Below, piece by piece: positions 62,401 through 64,000 of a DNA stretch of 64,000 nucleotides. The number at the start of each line of letters is the position of its first letter. Positions within the stretch are counted from its first letter, which is position 1. The position numbers were made by a program, and so were the translations under genes. A model generated the notes under the pieces. The model searched no databases. It saw nothing but the letters and a program-made list of their open reading frames with translations, and was not told the DNA's origin. The DNA is taken from NCBI RefSeq assembly GCF_014839805.1, contig NC_051138.1, forward strand, positions 5,640,983 to 5,704,982, given 5' to 3'. Source of the stretch: Manduca sexta. Lineage: Eukaryota > Arthropoda > Insecta > Lepidoptera > Sphingidae.

Positions 62401-64000
62401 TGACGCATTATTTAAAGTTCCCCAGAATGGATGATGACTGACTCAACAATTTCGGTATTGAAAGTGAAAAATTGGTATTAAAACGTACTTTACTTTTATA
62501 AGAATTCCGGTATTTAAATTCCGTATAATTCTTAAAGCGTAAACTTTTATTTATATGAGTATCAGTAACTCATTTTAAAATATTAATCACAAAAATCCAT
62601 ATCATAAATCATATTTAAAATTAAGCTATGCTTGTTTATGCCTGGTTTACACTGCCAGACTTTTAAAAAAACAAGAAAACAATACCTAATTTGGTAAAAA
62701 CTGGCCACTAAAAAAAATTAATGAAATAATTAAAGTTCAGCATCAAAAAGTTTGTGCTGCGCGTCGCACTCGCAGATAAATCAAGCTCGCGTGAGGGTCG
62801 GCGCAGATTTATTTTTATTTATTTCACTCCCCTAAGATTTAATACCGCAAGACGTCGGCCACAGTTTCCACAATTTCACGCTTATTGTTTTCCCATCCGT
62901 GATTTATGGTCATGTAATAGACAACAGTATTTCTCGGACGCAATAAACTTTGTCACCTAAATCTTCGCCGTTAAGCCTATTGCGCGTTTTCGGACCTAAA
63001 TTTCGGCACAGCACATCTGAACGATGGTTTAATTAGAATAACCCTTATGTATCAGTGTAAAGTAACCCTTAGTATACGACGTTTAAGTTTAAGGTTGTTT
63101 GTATTTATATTGATATCGTTTTATATTATAATTTATAGGAATCTATATTAATGTTTTATTTGCAGAAATAGCTTACGTAATACGAACTCATATTATTTTT
63201 ATTTGCTAAATATTTTTAACTCATTAGGGTGCTTATTATCCAGTAAACTGACTAATTTGTATCTAAAAGGAATGTTACTAACTTGACCTCATTATTTCAA
63301 AGCCGTACTTCACCATTGTGACAATAGGAAGCGATAAATGCAGAAATTCATTATACAGGTGTGCCCAAAATATTAGGTTATTGTGTATACTTGTGTACAA
63401 AGTTTAGTAAAGGGACATGTATAATATTTAATGGTAATCTAACGATAGCGTACTTAGGCTATTAAACAGGTAATAAAATAGGACCGAGTCCGGGAAACCA
63501 ATAATTAGTGCCAGTTTTTGAATTTGAAAGTCAATTCTGAATTTCTCATATGAACTGAAGTATAAAATAGTTGTAAAATAGTATTATATTATACTTACGA
63601 TACGCAGCATGCTGCGCTACCTTAGAATGTTTTTCATTTTAGTTTACATTCTAGGTTCTAAGTTATAATGTAACAACTACTGGATTTCCTTTTTACATAA
63701 ATAAGTCTTCAAGTAGGTAATCCAATGTCTATTATTTAATAAGACCGATATTGCTTCGATAAAACATAATAATTTAAGATATAATTGTGACCATAAGTAA
63801 TATTGAATAAATAAAGAATATAATTTAAATCATTCAATTTTATACAACTTCACTTAGGTACTTTTGATATTACATGTAGATTCATGTACAAAGTCCGCCA
63901 TTGGAAAATACCCTCTTTGAGAAAATGGTACATTAATTATAATGTACTCTATATTTAATAGACAAAACCGTGTATTATAATCTACTCTATATTATTGTAT

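Larger units (their letters stand above)
61811..64000 (-). other. dac: dac intron (partial, continues right of window)
   Basis: This is intron upstream of the SSRPGRPPKR exon. It contains an inverted second-family SINE (62028-62250) and, next to it, a diverged 3' SINE part (62299-62400). I see no upstream dac exon here, so the exons for the Dachshund domain and the promoter are beyond the right edge. Confidence 0.75.

Noticed and set aside
62754..62960. Arg-rich plus-strand open frame
   Set aside because: No domain, no splice context; chance frame.
1..64000. CRISPR array, operon, phage or virus-derived gene cluster
   Set aside because: No regularly spaced repeats, no dense same-strand frames and no viral or polymerase motifs were seen; the window is intron-rich insect DNA.

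Overview
This window is a piece of an insect nuclear genome, most probably a moth or butterfly (Lepidoptera). The DNA is AT-rich, has no operon-like gene packing, and contains tRNA-derived SINEs and Helitron-type debris of kinds I recognise from lepidopteran genomes. I cannot name the species. I find no CRISPR array, no rRNA or functional tRNA gene and no intact virus or transposon gene.

The only gene I can support is dachshund (dac), on the minus strand. Seven internal coding exons lie at 61671-61810, 46352-46541, 42846-42905, 28332-28402, 27589-27849, 23887-24105 and 10392-10475, in transcript order. All have AG/GT borders and their codon phases join without a break (2-1, 1-2, 2-2, 2-1, 1-1, 1-1, 1-1). 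Together they make 1025 nt, or 341 whole codons. The first exon starts at the conserved SSRPGRPPKR segment that follows the Dachshund/Ski-Sno domain. The last two encode most of the C-terminal DACHbox-C coiled coil. The N-terminal exons with the promoter lie beyond position 64000. The last coding exons and 3' UTR lie left of position 1.

The rest is intron: over 10.4, 13.4, 3.5, 0.5, 14.4, 3.4, 15.1 and over 2.2 kb, from left to right. The introns hold several SINE copies. Two are near full length with clear target-site duplications, one is old and inverted, one is a short 3' fragment, and one has a 5' inversion. They also hold two copies of a second tRNA-like SINE family, two tRNA-like heads of other SINEs, a shared short repeat pair, three Helitron-like 3' ends, several perfect hairpins, and a few GC-rich or motif-dense islands that are candidate enhancers or insulators. 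dac is a developmental regulator (eye, leg and brain patterning in insects), so long introns carrying regulatory DNA are expected, but no single element here is proven.

I found no undescribed multi-gene system. The most useful observations are the exon phases, which allow four exons to be skipped in frame, including one that encodes exactly four heptads of coiled coil; a hairpin built into a 3' splice site next to a repeat; a CtBP-like motif; a SINE with a twin-priming-type inversion; and a long nested foldback at 9572-9631.
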